Assembly (NCBI GenBank): GCA_016933575.1
Contig: JAFGAR010000175.1
Span: forward strand, 1-64,000
Length of the DNA: 64,000 nucleotides
Reading direction: 5' to 3'
Source: Candidatus Thorarchaeota archaeon
GTDB taxonomy: Archaea; Asgardarchaeota; Thorarchaeia; Thorarchaeales; Thorarchaeaceae
The position numbers and the translations under genes are program-made. Shown here piece by piece: positions 63,601 through 64,000 of this stretch (the first letter of the stretch is position 1; every line of letters starts with the position of its first letter). A model generated the notes under the pieces. The model did not search any database, was not told the origin of the DNA, and saw only the letters and a list, made by a program, of their open reading frames with translations.

Positions 63601-64000
63601 TCCTCATAGATACAACAGCAACACGAAATGTAACAGCATGGCAACAACTTCGAGGAAGAGCCATGAGAGCCACGTCTACTTGGGATAAAAAGTGCTATGA
63701 GGCATTGATGCTTCTCGTAGGTTCAAGAATAGGAGATCTTGTTGAGCAAACTGGTGACTTCAGTAAAACCGGTGAAGATCAGAGTGTTCAAGAATACAAG
63801 CAATTGGACAAGGCTACTATCAACCTATTCTTGCAGATTCATAACGAGGCTAGGCAAATAAGTGACTATAATCCAAAGTACAATCTGACAAGAAAAATCA
63901 TACAAGGGGATCTAGAACAATTTATGGATGTTGAACGAGAACAACTTGCTCTTGAAATGATGATTGTCCGGAACAAGGTGACGCATATTTATGAACTTGT
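60675..64000 (+). CDS. Large SF2 helicase, 3' end beyond window
   Basis: One frame stays open from TTG 60675 (GGAGG 7 nt upstream) to the end of the window: at least 1108 residues. Helicase motifs are RPYQRDA (about 293), Walker A APTGSGKTL (about 315), LVPTVNYEQQW, VILDEVHK (about 434), GFTGTA (about 468), a motif-IV-like NAVIVFGESK (about 733), VSNWARTGWN and QQLRGRAMRA (about 990). Roughly 260 residues separate the two RecA halves and another 220 lie inside the second, larger than usual. A 290-residue helical N-terminus is unassigned. It may serve repair or defence; that is inference only. Confidence 0.85.
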   Translation, partial: MEDEINESDTDLPIEGETIPLMEPVTRIHFGRDSLPIRSVQYWRAQSFASRLHRDFTESLKTGNITLMKRSFYALAEFYGLTLKLMRHSLLNGNSALMVSSLRSLIALNAPLHDMHNRAPNTIPFPLTLDETLLKSLISDLIIRAFKESDISLEESKIVEDVNQHIFVQQIASLVIKNQLLELVEKGHLMKTDTSYTRTKRPYVHSNLDDTSLQSFLGKNIYEKFQMGGFPGVSNIINRRKSFHKFFEKLTSFGDLIADMFISALISLLLSETMKSKLNAWSHFDLISSAIPRPYQRDAFTIFRGYGYQGQLIEAPTGSGKTLIGMMAIQDWMTSMSSGESILILVPTVNYEQQWIRELCYKFTGLNLPPDDVYAGTPIDYESTKKELDASPPILIMTYQSLAQLGSSKGKGGFDTNSIEKFLQGSNIRYVILDEVHKVVVNYDSVSTDITRLLLEWLHDGSIEGLIGFTGTAIAFRQRFQDLGLQLVYTLSSAELIAYGFVAPFAEFGLPFTHSNRERIILSLLDAYKSSIREFIDILGSVNLRTVFSQIPLEKKITIGRDILEVFSGRRDQEIALTERYHGWESGEVLNFYEWHLISIIQIAENLSDSDLLEKMIVGLPINEQHERKNRFTVMLGFLMKLRQELVSLLRSQDITYRLEMQDFGIKLDTESLYKIANSKRPKTKIRNRIRDLLSTTILGLYTSLSSYHYRMGEGLVESVNSIIKAERAVRKLNAVIVFGESKRIKWEEGLAFPGYAGVAGIFAQLLNQRGLYPMAVLSSEVYLRWTKKNQTPQRIADYIKKDIMKNELGNILFRLLTVGLDLSPENSNLFKESFDSILMKYANRLTSIGATRPAEFVREVLKPLQKTLPSIVERDDIPKLKSRLSLKNRHVQKWITDFYNYGIIAARFLKAPTAELYQASGKKMKFFVVKMPQGEMKQLMYDLASRIVDEEKLGINVIIVSNWARTGWNVIRPDLLIDTTATRNVTAWQQLRGRAMRATSTWDKKCYEALMLLVGSRIGDLVEQTGDFSKTGEDQSVQEYKQLDKATINLFLQIHNEARQISDYNPKYNLTRKIIQGDLEQFMDVEREQLALEMMIVRNKVTHIYEL

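Noticed and set aside
1..64000. CRISPR array, rRNA, tRNA, insertion sequence
   Set aside because: I looked for regularly spaced repeats, conserved RNA cores and transposase motifs with terminal repeats on both strands and saw none.

Overview
The window is most likely a chromosomal piece of an archaeon, probably an Asgard archaeon (a Thorarchaeia-like lineage is my best guess, moderate confidence). The reasons are two Ras/Rab-type small GTPases in tandem, a possible roadblock/longin-like protein, a geranylgeranyl-reductase-type enzyme for ether lipids, TrmB and HTH_10 regulators, an AbrB-PhoU phosphate regulator, a bipartite LplA/LplB lipoate ligase, TATA boxes about 25 bp ahead of leaderless genes, and many surface proteins with an N-terminal signal and a C-terminal membrane anchor. 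Base composition is even, about 40% GC by eye. I found no rRNA, tRNA, CRISPR array or insertion sequence.

Layout. 1-3.8 kb: a BMP/nucleoside-type ABC importer (ATPase cut by the window edge, two permeases). 3.8-14.8 kb: small surface and membrane proteins, a redox-type Cys protein, an HTH regulator fused to a possible cysteine-peptidase-like domain, an MFS permease, an alpha/beta hydrolase and a two-gene membrane/surface operon that seems to start at an ATT codon. 14.9-21 kb: an agmatinase-like gene, then a tight run of TrmB regulator, geranylgeranyl reductase, M23-like protein, LipS-type radical SAM enzyme, LplA and LplB, which points to lipoate synthesis and attachment. 21-31 kb: a DMT permease, an HTH_10 regulator, coiled-coil proteins, an HExxH membrane protein, a methyltransferase-like protein, a cupin, an ATP-grasp enzyme, a zinc-ribbon protein and a sugar isomerase.

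31.3-32.4 kb: the two GTPases. 32.4-39.2 kb: a complete phosphate system, pstS-pstC-pstA-pstB-phoU-phoU, divergent from an AbrB-PhoU regulator. A 32-bp dyad in the shared promoter is the obvious operator candidate, and pstB appears to start at CTG. 39.2-41.5 kb: an orphan DNA methyltransferase, a zinc-ribbon protein and a GNAT enzyme. 41.6-48.5 kb: a 2320-residue surface protein with a gingipain-like (C25) peptidase domain. 48.7-59.5 kb: small membrane proteins, two paralogous surface proteins on opposite strands around a HAD enzyme and a CruF-like carotenoid protein, two GNAT enzymes and an iron-sulfur-flavoprotein-like reductase. 60-64 kb: a membrane-anchored receiver protein followed by a very large SF2 helicase gene that is open to the end of the window.

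Across the window, six hairpins followed by T-runs lie near gene ends. Four of eleven convergent gene pairs overlap by exactly four bases through shared stop codons. Genes inside operons tend to carry good Shine-Dalgarno sites, whereas several first genes are probably leaderless. All functional statements come from reading motifs by eye; no database search was possible.
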